From contig CAIPBM010000145.1 of NCBI GenBank assembly GCA_903863295.1, positions 1 through 64,000 of the forward strand: 64,000 nt of DNA, given 5' to 3'. The translations under genes were made by a program, and so were the position numbers. How positions within the stretch are numbered: position 1 is the first letter of the stretch; every line of letters begins with the position of its first letter. A model generated the notes under the pieces. The model saw only the letters and a program-made list of their open reading frames with translations. It did not search any database and was not told where the DNA came from. Below are positions 45,356-54,784 of the stretch, in pieces. Source of the stretch: an uncultured Verrucomicrobiota bacterium. GTDB taxonomy: Bacteria; Verrucomicrobiota; Verrucomicrobiia; Methylacidiphilales; UBA1321.

Positions 45356-46399
45356 CTAGCTTAGCGAATGAAGAATTTCGTGGATTGAAAATTCCGCTCC
45401 GCAGACCACGGTATCGGAAGCTCCGTAATACATGGTGAGTTTATCGCCGTCAACCAAATGACCATTGGTGAAGACCACATTCCCGAAAAAGCCTGTCCTC
45501 TCGTAGTCAGCAAGCGGCTCCATGATCGGTTTTTCGGAACGGGCCAAAACTTTCCAAGGCTCCTGAAGGTCGAGAAGTAGCGCCCCCAGGCAGTAGCGAT
45601 TTACTTCTGTGGCTCCGTGGTAAATTTCCAACCAGCCTTCCTCGGTTCGGATAGGTGGTGCTCCCGCTCCAATGCGTGCGCTGTCCCATAAGGCGGGACG
45701 GGTGCGGGCAATGCAGCGATGATGGCCCCAATGCTGAAGGTCGGGGGACTCGGCGATCCAGATGTACTTGCCCCCAATTTCCGGACTGCTCGGCCGGTGC
45801 AGCGCATAGTATTTTCCTTCGATCTTCTCGTCAAATATAGCGCAATCCTTGTTGTGTGCGTGCATAATAAGGCCATGCTGCTCAAAGGTTCGCCAATCAC
45901 GAGTGCTACGCATCCCGACGGCAACACCGTTGGCCGATGCGACCGAGAAAGTTAAAAAGTACTCCTGGCCGATCTGCGTGACGCGACAATCCTCGATTCC
46001 ATACGTTTCGTGATCGCCTTGCCCCATCAGCGGGGGATACGAAGGATCCTCGCGGAAGTGGATACCATCTTCGCTGCAGACAAGGCGAAGATGGGACATG
46101 GTCGTCAAAAGATCCTCGCCGTCGTAATTTAAGATACGGGGGTCGCTCAAATTCAACTTGGGGTCGGAATTTTTATATTCGCGAATAACAAATCTCCCGC
46201 TTTCCAAGACTGGAAAACTTGTTGTTCCAGGCTTCTGCACAGGCCGCTCGGCTACCCGTAGTAGCAGCCAGATTTTTCCATCGAAACGAAAAGCTCCGGG
46301 GTTCAGTAGGCACTCAATTGTGAGATTTTCCATGCTGGGCCGTATATCAGTCGGACGAAGAAGAGGATTGTTAGAAAAACGCTTGGCCAGATCAGTCAT
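45356..46399 (-). CDS. GH130 family mannoside phosphorylase-like enzyme
   Basis: A 347-residue five-bladed propeller enzyme of family 130, which cleaves beta-mannosides with phosphate (phosphorolysis) or water. Diagnostic parts are NPLLRPTDIRPSMENLTIECLLNPGAFRFDGKIWLLLRVAER, the YGIEDCRVTQIG box with the catalytic Asp (near residue 139), NKDCAIFDEKIEGKYYALHRP, and RIGAGAPPIRTEEGWLEIYHGATE. FFGNVVFTNGHLVDGDKLTMYYGASD closes the propeller. No signal peptide. Combined with two permeases it points to uptake of beta-mannosides and intracellular phosphorolysis. Confidence 0.92.
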   Translation of the reverse strand: MTDLAKRFSNNPLLRPTDIRPSMENLTIECLLNPGAFRFDGKIWLLLRVAERPVQKPGTTSFPVLESGRFVIREYKNSDPKLNLSDPRILNYDGEDLLTTMSHLRLVCSEDGIHFREDPSYPPLMGQGDHETYGIEDCRVTQIGQEYFLTFSVASANGVAVGMRSTRDWRTFEQHGLIMHAHNKDCAIFDEKIEGKYYALHRPSSPEIGGKYIWIAESPDLQHWGHHRCIARTRPALWDSARIGAGAPPIRTEEGWLEIYHGATEVNRYCLGALLLDLQEPWKVLARSEKPIMEPLADYERTGFFGNVVFTNGHLVDGDKLTMYYGASDTVVCGAEFSIHEILHSLS

Positions 46400-46402
46400 G
46401 TA

Positions 46403-48382
46403 TTAATTGCTTTTTGTAATGGATTTATTGGATGGTCGAAAAGAGGTGGGAGTTCCTGATTCATAGCGGACGTGGTTGAGCAGCCATGTAAACTCGATTA
46501 TCGTCATTGGCGAAAACAGTGATGGCTTTACCCCACTCGCAATCGGACCATTTTTTATGCACTCAGCGAATTCGCCTGCTTTAATAGAATCCCGCAAAAA
46601 TATTTTAACATACGGTTCCGCTTCAGGCATGTTGCGATCCAAAAGGCCATAGGCTGTTATGTTCAGGTCTGGATATTTTCCTATTTTAAAGCCAGCAAGC
46701 GGCTGTTTGAGATTGTAATAGGATCGGAAATTGGCTTTTGCTTGTTCGACCAAATCGGGAGGCAACTCCTTGCAACCTAGTACGCTTGAAATCACGCTCG
46801 GAACCTTTTCGTGACGGTCTTTGGTAGCATGCATTCTGCTATCTGTAAAATAGAGCTGTTCGATATTGTGATTATCATCGAAAAACCATCCGCGCATCTC
46901 CCCCACCATTGCGACCTGTCTGCTGTTCCAAAATACGTCCTCGCCAGGAATACCAAGTTCTACCGCAATCTTTTTGGCGTAATCAACATCCATTAACCAT
47001 GAAACCACAAACTCAATATCCTTTTCATCTGTGATATTATTGGTTCCGTAAATCCATCTGGGATTTTGTTCCCGCCAGAGGAGGTATCGCTTGAGAGCTG
47101 GATAGACCTCCTCGAGTCTCGTGCGGTCTGGCTTTGCTTTGTATAGGATCCACGCCGTTTGCGCTTTACGAGAAGGCAAAGATTCGCCGTCAAGCTTGCC
47201 CTCAGCGTCCACAAGCGTCATCATTCCTGCGAAAGCTTTCCATGCGAGATCAGGCTCCAAAAAGGAAAGCCACTGCAAACCCAAAAGGCTTTCCCAACTG
47301 GAAGTGCCGGGAGAGTTTTTTTCGCCCTCATCCCAAAGCGAAGCCTTTCCAACAGTTAGTTGAGGATATTGATAAGCGGGGTTTTCAGGAAGCGCATCAA
47401 GTATGTTTTCAAGCAGGAATGCCCAAGCCGCATAGTAAGCCCTGCGGTGCTGTTGTTCTGTGATTTTATCGCCACCCTCCGTGAAACCCAATTGCTGGGG
47501 TTCTGGCACCCTCCTCAGGTATTCATCCATGACTTTCTTGCACCTAGACAAAGCAATCTCGCAGGGCACCGAACATGCAGAGGCTGCCAATGCAATAGCT
47601 TTTGATTCACCCGCCTCCTGCGGTGAAAGCCCGATGGCGATCTCAAATGTTGCAGCGCCCTGCGGCACGGGTAGTTCAAGGGCCCAGTTATCGTCGGTAA
47701 TCTTTGGCTCTTCGGGCAGACTCGAAAAACTTTTTACAGCCCCTTCAAGGCAGGCGAACTTCATCGCATAGTAGTATCCCGGACCACCAACAAGTAATGC
47801 TTTATTGGAAGGAACCCACTTGGCGCTGCCCCTCGCCGGTAACTGGCCACTTAGCCGTAACAGTGCTCCCTTTGGACCGTTCACCACAAGTTTGCGCAGA
47901 AGAGTTCCGTTAGCATCAGGAAAAAAATCGCACCCGCTTATTTTATTTTTTTGCGGAAATATCGCGTTGAAAGTGATTTGGTAGGGATACCACACTGTAG
48001 AGACGGATTTGGCCGGTTGCGGCTTCCCGTCTTCTCCGAGAATTTCAACCGTCATGAGATTCATCTGCCTGATCGTTTTGACACCGATGTACGCGCCCAC
48101 CTTGAGACGCAGATCGTTCTCCATTGGTGGCATTTCCCATCTGGCCGCTTCCCCCACTTCTTTACCAGGAACAGGATTCAGGGTCAGTCGGCTTCCCGGA
48201 AAACTCAGCCAACGCCACTGATTTGCGTCGCCATTGCAGATGCTGTCACTGTCAAATGATGGATTCCCTGAGAGAATAACCTCGACTTCGGCTTTTACTG
48301 AAGGCGCGCCAACCAGCAAGAGAATGAGTGCGATGGAGAAAAAAAAACGATGAATCGGCATGCAAACTGAATAATATGCCAT
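46403..48382 (-). CDS. secreted (alpha/alpha)6-barrel glycosidase-like protein
   Basis: The start at 48382 (MAYYSVCMPIHRFFFSIALILLLVGAPSVKA) yields a signal peptide. The longer frame up to 48607 only overlaps the upstream transporter gene. About 659 residues. The first 270 form a beta-rich domain (VEVILSGNPSFDSDS, NQWRWLSFPG). The rest reads like a six-hairpin helical barrel: AYYAAWAFLLENILDALPENPAYQYPQLTVGKASLWDEGEKNSPGTSSWESLLGLQWLSFLEPDLAWKAF, later WIYGTNNITDEKDIEFVVSWLMDVDYA and MRGWFFDDN. This is the shape of GH63/GH15-type enzymes, with acidic residues in WDEGE and FDDN as catalytic candidates. Exact family unknown. Confidence 0.7.
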   Translation of the reverse strand: MAYYSVCMPIHRFFFSIALILLLVGAPSVKAEVEVILSGNPSFDSDSICNGDANQWRWLSFPGSRLTLNPVPGKEVGEAARWEMPPMENDLRLKVGAYIGVKTIRQMNLMTVEILGEDGKPQPAKSVSTVWYPYQITFNAIFPQKNKISGCDFFPDANGTLLRKLVVNGPKGALLRLSGQLPARGSAKWVPSNKALLVGGPGYYYAMKFACLEGAVKSFSSLPEEPKITDDNWALELPVPQGAATFEIAIGLSPQEAGESKAIALAASACSVPCEIALSRCKKVMDEYLRRVPEPQQLGFTEGGDKITEQQHRRAYYAAWAFLLENILDALPENPAYQYPQLTVGKASLWDEGEKNSPGTSSWESLLGLQWLSFLEPDLAWKAFAGMMTLVDAEGKLDGESLPSRKAQTAWILYKAKPDRTRLEEVYPALKRYLLWREQNPRWIYGTNNITDEKDIEFVVSWLMDVDYAKKIAVELGIPGEDVFWNSRQVAMVGEMRGWFFDDNHNIEQLYFTDSRMHATKDRHEKVPSVISSVLGCKELPPDLVEQAKANFRSYYNLKQPLAGFKIGKYPDLNITAYGLLDRNMPEAEPYVKIFLRDSIKAGEFAECIKNGPIASGVKPSLFSPMTIIEFTWLLNHVRYESGTPTSFRPSNKSITKSN

Positions 48383-48456
48383 GGTTGCACTACGGTAAAT
48401 GCCCTGCCGTGCATATCGGACGAACCGGCGTGCCACCCATTGACAACAATCAATGA

Positions 48457-50001
48457 TTACGTCGTCCGGTCGATCTCGGCTGATTGGCGCTTCCGCTGCT
48501 GCAAAACATACTGTGTTCGTTCGGACTGGGATCTCGTGATGGGGTAAAATGCCATGAAGCCCATACTGCCAAGTATGAAAAGAAACTGCGTCGCGATCAG
48601 AATCCATTTCATTCCGAGTAATTGCTCTAAACTGGGCTTCACGGTCATGTTAGTGTACCCGGCCAAGAATGGCATGAACCCGGCGAACCCTAGTAGCAGA
48701 ATCATCACCGCTTGATTCAGCACCCCGGATACTGACGCATAAGCACCTTCACGGCGCATCCCAGTTGCCAGTTCGTCTTCATCACAGATATCTGCGGTCA
48801 TCGAACCGAACATCAAATTGCAACTTTGCAGTCCAAGATTCATCAGGATCCCCGGTAACATGGTCAACCACGGGTGGTATTTTTTGGGCAGCAAAGGAAG
48901 CCACCCATAACTCGGGGCCAAGAAAACAATTAGCATAGTCACGCCGAGAAGAATGCCGCTCAGCCCCAAGAGAGCTGTCCGGCGTTTATCTAGATGCGTG
49001 GAGAGCCACACGCCAAGAACCATTCCCGCGTAAGTAGCCAGATTGGAAACAGTTCCGCTGATACCTAAGAGCAGGCCGAAGAACTTCTCATCCCCTCCAC
49101 AGACGTAATCTAGCAGGAGATAAAAGCCCACAGTTCCCCCGCAGCAGACCCCCACTTGCATGAACAGGTATCCTCCTTGGAGCAGAAGAAAGGCCTGGTT
49201 CTGAAACGTAAATTTGAGCGCTTGCCCCAGTGGGATTTGTGCTTGCTTCTGTGCCACAACCTTCTCGGGACTGAAAATGACTGCTAACACTGCTCCGAGC
49301 AGCATGATGGCCCCGGCGATTCCACTTAGCCAGCGAACCCCGACCACCAGATTTGGAAACAAACTAAGGGAACAAAACCAAAAAAACCAAGGAGCCATGA
49401 AAAAGCCAATCCCTGACATGCAGCCTTTCCACGCCTGGACGCGGGTCCGTTCATCATAATTGCTGCTGAGTTCATACCCTAGGGCCTGATACGGAACAAA
49501 GAAGATTGAGTAGAAAATCGAGTAAATACACATCAACAACGTGATGTACATAAAAAGCCCTGCGTTCCCGTATATAGTCGGGGGGTTCCACATAAAAGGA
49601 AGCATGACGGCCCCTGCGGCGGCACCAAGTAAGACAAAAGGTCGGCGGCGCCCCCATCGACTGCGCGTATTATCAGAAATATTGCCAATCAGCGAGTCAG
49701 CCCCGGCTGCTACTAGGCGGGGTAGCGCGGTTGCTAATCCCAAAACCCTTGTATCCATACCGAAATGCTTCGAATAAATCGGTAGCGCCATGTTATTTGG
49801 GACAGTGAGGAACAAAAAATCGCAGATGCCTCCCGCCCCATAGCCGATCTTGATGCGAAGTGAAATCCGCTCGCTCATTGGAGAGGGGTGTTTTACCAGG
49901 TGCTCCTGCTCGGAAATACCGCCAGACTGATGTGCCACCACTTCTTTACTGGGATGAGATGGGGCTTGAGCATTGACCGAGTTTTTCAGACTCCTAAACA
50001 T
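48457..50001 (-). CDS. GPH-family sugar:cation symporter (MelB-like)
   Basis: A transporter of the glycoside-pentoside-hexuronide family, taking up a glycoside with Na+ or H+. The start at 50001 (MFRSLKNSVNAQAP) has GGGAGAG upstream; MSERISLRIKIGYGAGG at 49879 is an alternative and closer to family starts. Hallmarks are KIGYGAGGICDFLFLTVPNNMALPIY, GSMTADICDEDELATGMRREGAYASV in the second half, and the DNTRSRWGRRRPFVLLGA loop. About 12 membrane segments. It appears to head the operon with the glycosidase, GH130, MFS and GH28 genes. Confidence 0.9.
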   Translation of the reverse strand: MFRSLKNSVNAQAPSHPSKEVVAHQSGGISEQEHLVKHPSPMSERISLRIKIGYGAGGICDFLFLTVPNNMALPIYSKHFGMDTRVLGLATALPRLVAAGADSLIGNISDNTRSRWGRRRPFVLLGAAAGAVMLPFMWNPPTIYGNAGLFMYITLLMCIYSIFYSIFFVPYQALGYELSSNYDERTRVQAWKGCMSGIGFFMAPWFFWFCSLSLFPNLVVGVRWLSGIAGAIMLLGAVLAVIFSPEKVVAQKQAQIPLGQALKFTFQNQAFLLLQGGYLFMQVGVCCGGTVGFYLLLDYVCGGDEKFFGLLLGISGTVSNLATYAGMVLGVWLSTHLDKRRTALLGLSGILLGVTMLIVFLAPSYGWLPLLPKKYHPWLTMLPGILMNLGLQSCNLMFGSMTADICDEDELATGMRREGAYASVSGVLNQAVMILLLGFAGFMPFLAGYTNMTVKPSLEQLLGMKWILIATQFLFILGSMGFMAFYPITRSQSERTQYVLQQRKRQSAEIDRTT

Positions 50002-50073
50002 AATAGAATTAGGCTCTCCCAGTTGCCAAAATGCAATCGCTTCCTTGTGACCTGACACCGGAAGTAGGAGACT

Positions 50074-50334
50074 TCAAAAGTGTAGTTCGATCCGGTTGTT
50101 TCGCTGCTGCCGGATATCAACTGTGACCGTGTTTCGAAAAACTGGGCGGTTGTCTGTGGCGAAACAGGTCCATGGTTCGGATCCCAAGACACCATCGGTG
50201 AGCCCCGGTTTTTCCAAGCCATATATTTTGGGAGCACCGCTTGTGTAATCGTAGTGCACTGCAAGGTTGTTCGATGACGAATCATCCGATTGCGCAAACG
50301 TCAAAGATGGCAGGGTCAAAAGAAAACCGAGCAA
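50074..50334 (-). pseudogene. exported protein start, cut short
   Basis: From a TTG at 50334 the frame encodes a signal peptide (LLGFLLTLPSLTFAQ) and SSSNNLAVHYDYTSGAPKIYGLEKPGLTDGVLGSEPW..., which resembles the start of a galactose-binding F5/8-type domain (NLA...LTDG...W). After VTVDIRQQRNNRIELHF it meets TGA, only about 70 bases before the symporter start. It looks like the remaining 5' end of a larger carbohydrate-active protein gene. Confidence 0.5.
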
Positions 50335-50489
50335 GCCTTTCTTATAATACCTCGTATCAGGAAATATTCATTACGGCAATTCTCAGCATCAATTGTAAGG
50401 TTTACTTTAGCGGCACTTCCTTAATCTGCAAAAGTTGAACGGGCCCGAGCAGCCCAGCCGGACGAAGCGGGCTGTCCTATTGATAGTAC

Positions 50490-51119
50490 CCTTAAAATCG
50501 ACCGGCACACACGTTATCGAGACACGAGGCGGCCCGGCTGGTTTCCCAGTGGTAGACGACATCGCCACCCAGACGCGAGGCGGTCCAAAAGTAACCGGTC
50601 TTGGTTTTGCCATGTCCCGGCGCGAGGAAGTCTACCGGCGTCTCGTCCACCTGGACGTAACCGCCCGCCATGACGCCGGTGCGGATGCGCTGATAGATGG
50701 GCTTCAACCAATCGGCGGCCAGTTCCATCCAGCGGGCCAGATTTTGCCTCGGCAACCAGACCCGGTGCCGCGTCCAATAAATTAGTTCCTGCCGGTAAAG
50801 CGGAAGATGATCGCAAAATTTACTGACGATGATTTGCGCCAGCAGGCCAGGAGCCAACCCCACTGCGCTGCTGCAACATCGCAGGCAACTCGGCGATCAC
50901 CGGCGCGGCATCCGGATCGACCTTGCTGACGTACTTGCGCCGCACCAGTCGGCGGCGCAGGAACCTCGGTGGTTCATAATCGAGGTGCTTGCTGACTTCC
51001 TCGCCGATGCAACGCCACGCTCCGGGCTGAGCTTGACCTCCTCGGGAACGATCACCTGCTCCACCACCGGCAGATCCTCGGGCAGACGTCGGTCCGATCG
51101 GGACATGCGAGGACGAGGC
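50490..51119 (-). pseudogene. tnpC: IS66 TnpC, N-terminal half, frameshifted
   Basis: On the minus strand this reads RRLPEDLPVVEQVIVPEEV, RCIGEEVSKHLDYEPPRFLRRRLVRRKYV, then after a frame change LAPGLLAQIIVSKFCDHLPLYRQELIYWTRHRV, WMELAADWLKPIYQRI and VMAGGYVQVDETPVDFLAPGHGKTKTGYFWTASRLGGDVVYHWETSRAAS. It corresponds to about residues 90-285 of the intact TnpC at 55599 and contains the first catalytic Asp. The C-terminal half, with the second Asp and the Glu, is absent here. Homology peters out at 50400-50490. Confidence 0.8.
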
Positions 51120-51204
51120 GTAAGCGTCCAGCATACTGCCTCTTGACTGATGGGCGGATGGTACAGGTGGTACATTTGGGTGCGTACCACACGTTCCATC
51201 GGAC

Positions 51205-52034
51205 TCAGGCGGCGCGGTGGAACGATTGGGTTTGTCTGGCCCAAGCTTCGGGGGTGAGTTGGTCGATCTGCCGATTGGTGGAGTGAGGCAGTTGGGTGAG
51301 GACGTGGAGCAGGTAAGCGAAGGGATCAAGCCCGCGCCGACGGTAGCATTCGACGATGGTGTAGAGAACGGCGCTACGCTGGCCGGCGCCGGCCTCGCCG
51401 ATGAACAGCCAGTTCTTTTTTCCGAGAGCTGTGGGGCGGATGGCATTTTCCACCAGGTTCTGGTCGATCTCGATGCGGCCATCGCCGAGGTAGATGCCGA
51501 GTTGAGGCCAAAGGTTGAGCGTGTAATCGATAGCCAAGCCCATGGCGCTACGCGGCAGGTGACGACGCTTCATCTTGAGGCGCGTGAGGACACGATGCAA
51601 CCGAGCGTAAACGGGTTTGGCCTGATGAGCGCGGGTCGCGGCACGAAGTTGTGGCCCACTCTTGGTGCGGCGCAGTTTTCGTTCGAGACGGTAGAGATGA
51701 CCAGTCTGGCGAAGCAGCCACGCTGCCACCAGCGGGTCCTGTTCGCGCGCCTCGTGGAACTTGCGGCGAACGTGCGCCCAGCACGCGGCCGTTTGCCGAT
51801 ACTCTTTCTTGCGGGCAAAGCTGGCGTAGGCCGCGTAGCCGTCGCACTGTACCGTGCCGCGAAAATCCACCGGCAGCACGCTATTCTGGCACGCTGCGCC
51901 CCGACAGGTTTGCCATTGGTAAACGACATCACCGCCGGGGCGCGAAGCCGTCCAAAGTAGCCGGTCTTGGTTTTACCATTGCCCGGATTGAGATAAGGCA
52001 CCGGCGTTTCATCGACCTGGACATAGCCTCCCAC
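51205..52034 (-). pseudogene. tnpC: IS66 TnpC, C-terminal half, frameshifted
   Basis: The frame from 52034 reads GGYVQVDETPVPYLNPGNGKTKTGYF, then shifts. From 51879 it continues MLPVDFRGTVQCDGYAAYASFARK through NLVENAIRPTALGKKNWLFIGEAGAGQRSAVLYTIVECYRRRGLDPFAYL to the natural stop. The catalytic Asp and Glu positions are kept, but the N-terminal half is missing and the frame is broken near 51885, so it is inactive. Confidence 0.85.
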
Positions 52035-52069
52035 TTAGTGCCATTCGAGGCTCCCGGTAGAACTCAGCA

Positions 52070-52476
52070 TCCCTCGCTCCTACCAAGTTCGCGCAGCAAC
52101 TGCGCCGCCAGTTTGATTTGGCTCTCATCGCTCAGTCCAATCGAACTCCGCCCCTACCGTGCACGATCAACGGTCCTGCTTTCCGTTGACCTAGAGCCTC
52201 CGACACGGTTTTTTTCACCACCGCTTCCATCCAGCGGGGCCCCGTCGTGTTTTCCGGCCCAGTCGTCGTGGCCAGCTCCGTGCGGCGCAACTTCTTTCGC
52301 GCTCGCGACCAGTTGCCAAAAGCCCGGATGCCGGCCCATTGCGCAAATTTGCGTCCCGTCATCGCGCTGCGCTCGAACTCGTCTAAAAGGAACTCCCGCC
52401 TCTCCGCCGTCGTTCGCAACCGCCCGCGCGTGTCCGCCTTGATGATTTTTTCCGTCGTGACCAAGGCTTCGCTCAT
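52070..52476 (-). pseudogene. tnpA: IS66 TnpA, frameshifted near the end
   Basis: The start MSEALVTTEKIIKADTRGRLRTTAERREFLLDEFERSAMTGRKFAQWAGI matches the copy at 8144 and keeps the six-A run lost there. AGIRAFGNWSRARKK lacks three residues (YST) relative to that copy. After GGVRLD a stop occurs, while another frame continues LSDESQIKLAAQLLRELG to the tnpB start, so one base was lost near 52135. Only MLSSTGSL of tnpB follows (52070 leftward) before the internal deletion. Confidence 0.75.
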
Positions 52477-52556
52477 AGCCCTCCAGCTTACGACTTCCCC
52501 CTCCCGAGCAGCAGAGGCACCTCGCTGGACGCTTACGCATAAATTGACGATGCTGA

Positions 52557-52595
52557 GAAAAAAAATCGGCGTGATTCAGTACTGAACCACGCCGA
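52557..52595 (-). terminator. intrinsic terminator of the PEP-CTERM gene
   Basis: On the minus strand TCGGCGTGGTTCAG and CTGAATCACGCCGA pair almost perfectly (52566-52595), followed by a T-run (52557-52565). It lies 70 bases after the PEP-CTERM stop codon. This is a textbook intrinsic terminator. Confidence 0.85.
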
Positions 52596-52664
52596 CATTT
52601 TATCCGAGCGCGGCCTGTTCTATAAGAGGTCTCGAGGCTTGCAGGGACGAGCTTAAAATTTGAC

Positions 52665-53510
52665 TTAAGCGCGGCGACGACGTAATGCTACCAGAAGGAC
52701 TCCCAACCCACTAAGCATCATGACATAAGCTGATGGTTCGGGGACGGCGGCGGTCTCGATGAGCAAATTGTTGATGCCGGCAGATTGTAGATCGCTGGTT
52801 CCGAAGCTGAGATAAGCAGTGGTCATGTTGCCAGTCAAATCATAGGTACCTATCGTGGAACTGCCATTCATTAGAGTTATCTGGGTTCCATTACCCGCAA
52901 ACGCCGAGCCTGTGCCGTTTACTCCTGTAAGAAGCAACGAGAACTGATCACTGGTTTGGGTGGCACCGCCAGAGAAAGTCCCACTAGCCCAACTGTCTAT
53001 CCCTCCACCTCCAAAAGCTAAAAACCCGAAAGCACCAGGTCCGTTTTGAATGGGAAAACCCGAAAAATCAGCACCGAAACCGGGGTTAATTGTTGGCGTT
53101 AACGAGAATGACGTCCATTGGTCCAAAGGACCGCCGCCCGAGTACATATCAAAACTGATAAGGAGAGGTGCGTTCACGTTAGACGAAGTCAAAGCCAATC
53201 CCGCGAGGCTTACCTGTTCTTTATTAGCAAAATAGAGATAATTCCCGTTCGTTCCAACCGGCTGACCTACATTAGAAGTTGTATTCCCGACCTGAGCTAC
53301 GCCTAGGCTGGTGCCAACATCATATGCTGTCCAACTCTGAAGCGCCGCTGAGCCAGTTTGACGTCCGGCGAGGTTATAGTTGATATTTGAGGGGTCTGTC
53401 GTGCCGGTAGCCGTAAAATTATCCGAAAGTATAACTTGAGCCTTTGCGTTTATACTAAATGCAATTATGGATAGCATGGCTGTCAATTTTATGAGTTTTA
53501 GCGAATTCAT
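52665..53510 (-). CDS. PEP-CTERM sorting-domain exported protein
   Basis: A 281-residue secreted protein. The N-terminus is a signal peptide (MNSLKLIKLTAMLSIIAFSINAKAQ). The body is Gly/Ser/Thr-rich and beta-like (ILSDNFTATGTTDPSNINYNLAGRQTG..., LLISFDMYSGGGPLDQWTSF). The C-terminus has the sorting signal: VPEPSAYVMMLSGLGVLLVALRRRRA, that is PEP box, hydrophobic helix and Arg cluster, read by an exosortase. The substrate or role is unknown; such proteins are linked to extracellular matrix formation. It has its own terminator and is flanked by insertion sequences. Confidence 0.92.
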   Translation of the reverse strand: MNSLKLIKLTAMLSIIAFSINAKAQVILSDNFTATGTTDPSNINYNLAGRQTGSAALQSWTAYDVGTSLGVAQVGNTTSNVGQPVGTNGNYLYFANKEQVSLAGLALTSSNVNAPLLISFDMYSGGGPLDQWTSFSLTPTINPGFGADFSGFPIQNGPGAFGFLAFGGGGIDSWASGTFSGGATQTSDQFSLLLTGVNGTGSAFAGNGTQITLMNGSSTIGTYDLTGNMTTAYLSFGTSDLQSAGINNLLIETAAVPEPSAYVMMLSGLGVLLVALRRRRA

Positions 53511-53715
53511 GGTGAAGGGCGTCTTTCGATGGTTTACAGTTATTAATACGTTTCTGACTTGATGCTATTATTGCTTAAGTCCCAATGTTGTCAAAAGCTG
53601 TGGGTTTCCTAACTATGCATTTCAGATACCCAAAAATGTCTGTCACATGTCTGTCACCTTACAAACTCCACCGCGCATTCTCGGTGGTCTGACTCCACGG
53701 AGTGGACAGACTAGA

Positions 53716-54668
53716 AGTTGCTTTGTTGAAACCTTTTCCTGAAGCCTGAGTTTAAAGAGGGATGAGGAAGGAAGCGATCGGTTGCTGGGTGTAGCGCGGC
53801 TGGCGATGAAACTGGGTCGGGAGCATATGAGCGACTACGGGGCGGTGACCAGCCGCAAGGACTTCACCCAGCGCCAACTCATGGCCTGTTTGGTGCTGCG
53901 GGCTTATCTCAAGACGACCTATCGGGCGTGATCGAGATTTTGGAAACCAGCGAGGCGCTGCGCAACGAGTTGGGGATGAAAGAGAAGCTGCCCCACTACA
54001 GCACCCTGGCGAAGTTCTGCGAGCGCAGCGCGGTGCTGGAAATCCTCGGGGCGATGCTGCACAGGCTCGGCGGAGCGGCCCTGCGTCAGAAATCCGAGCC
54101 GATGGCCATCGACGCCACGGGTTTGGAAACCAGCACGGCCAGCGCCCACTTTGTCAGCCGCAGCAAGAAGGAGCGCAAGAAATGGGTCAAACTTTCGGTG
54201 GCGGTGCTCACCACGAGCCTGTTGCCGCTGGGCGCGGTCTTGGACTGGGGGCCGAACAACGACAAGTGCCAGGTCTGGACGCTGCTGCAACAATCGCTCT
54301 CGGGCCAACCGATCCCACTGCCCAAGCTTTACGCCGATGCGGGCTACGATGCCAAGTGGGTGCACGGAATCTGCCGCGATGAGTTCGGCATCGCGACCAC
54401 GGTAATCAAACCCGCCCGCTGCGCCGCAGATGGTTCGCGCCGGGGCGAGTACCGCAGCCAGATGTCAGAAAATTATCTCAAGGAACAAGGCTATGGCCAG
54501 CGCTGGAAAGTCGAAAGCTACATGAGCGCTCTCAAACGCACCACGGGGTCAACCTTGCTGGCCCGCAAGCCCGCCAACCTCCTCAAGGAAGCCGCCTTCA
54601 AGGTGCTGGCCTACGCCCTCAATCGTTAGAGGGCTGCGGCGTGAGCCAGGCTTTTCAACAGTGCAACT
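53716..54668 (+). mobile_element. IS5-like insertion sequence
   Basis: AGTTGCTTTGTTGAAA (53716-53731) and the inverted TTTCAACAGTGCAACT (54653-54668) are imperfect terminal repeats with two mismatches in 16 bases. CTAGAAG occurs at both outer ends, so a short target duplication is likely but its exact limits are unclear. The transposase inside is frameshifted. Confidence 0.75.
53806..54629 (+). pseudogene. IS5-family DDE transposase, frameshifted
   Basis: The N-terminal frame (MKLGREHMSDYGAVTSRKDFTQRQLMACLVLRAYLKTTYR) ends at a TGA near 53928. The next frame continues without gap at GVIEILETSEALRNELGM. Catalytic boxes are intact: AIDATGLE, YADAGYDAKWVHGI and WKVESYMSALKRTTGS, the DDE triad. 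One base is missing at about 53922-53926 (CGGGCGTGA). No slippery sequence is evident, so a mutation is more likely than programmed frameshifting. Confidence 0.8.
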
Positions 54669-54784
54669 AGAAGTATAGTTCCGCTCGTTGCTTCAAACCA
54701 ACCCACATGCTCCATCCGTAAAGTGTAAGCGGTGCATGAAGCACCACGAATTGGAGGTGTCATAGAGACCGTAGATTTTCGACT

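Larger units (their letters stand above)
51120..52536 (-). mobile_element. IS66 deletion derivative with both ends
   Basis: Terminal repeats GTAAGCGTCCAGCATACTGCC (51120-51140) and the inverted GTAAGCGTCCAGCGAGGTGCC (52516-52536) face each other. Inside are tnpA, only the first codons of tnpB, and tnpC from its middle onward, so about 1 kb is missing. The flanking 8 bases differ on the two sides, so no target duplication remains. It abuts another IS66 tnpC fragment at its left end. Confidence 0.8.

Noticed and set aside
48383-48607. Longer N-terminus of the helical-barrel glycosidase
   Set aside because: It overlaps the symporter gene by 151 bases and would place 75 residues before a clear signal peptide.
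51217-51960. 247-residue plus-strand open frame
   Set aside because: Antisense to the recognisable IS66 TnpC fragment.
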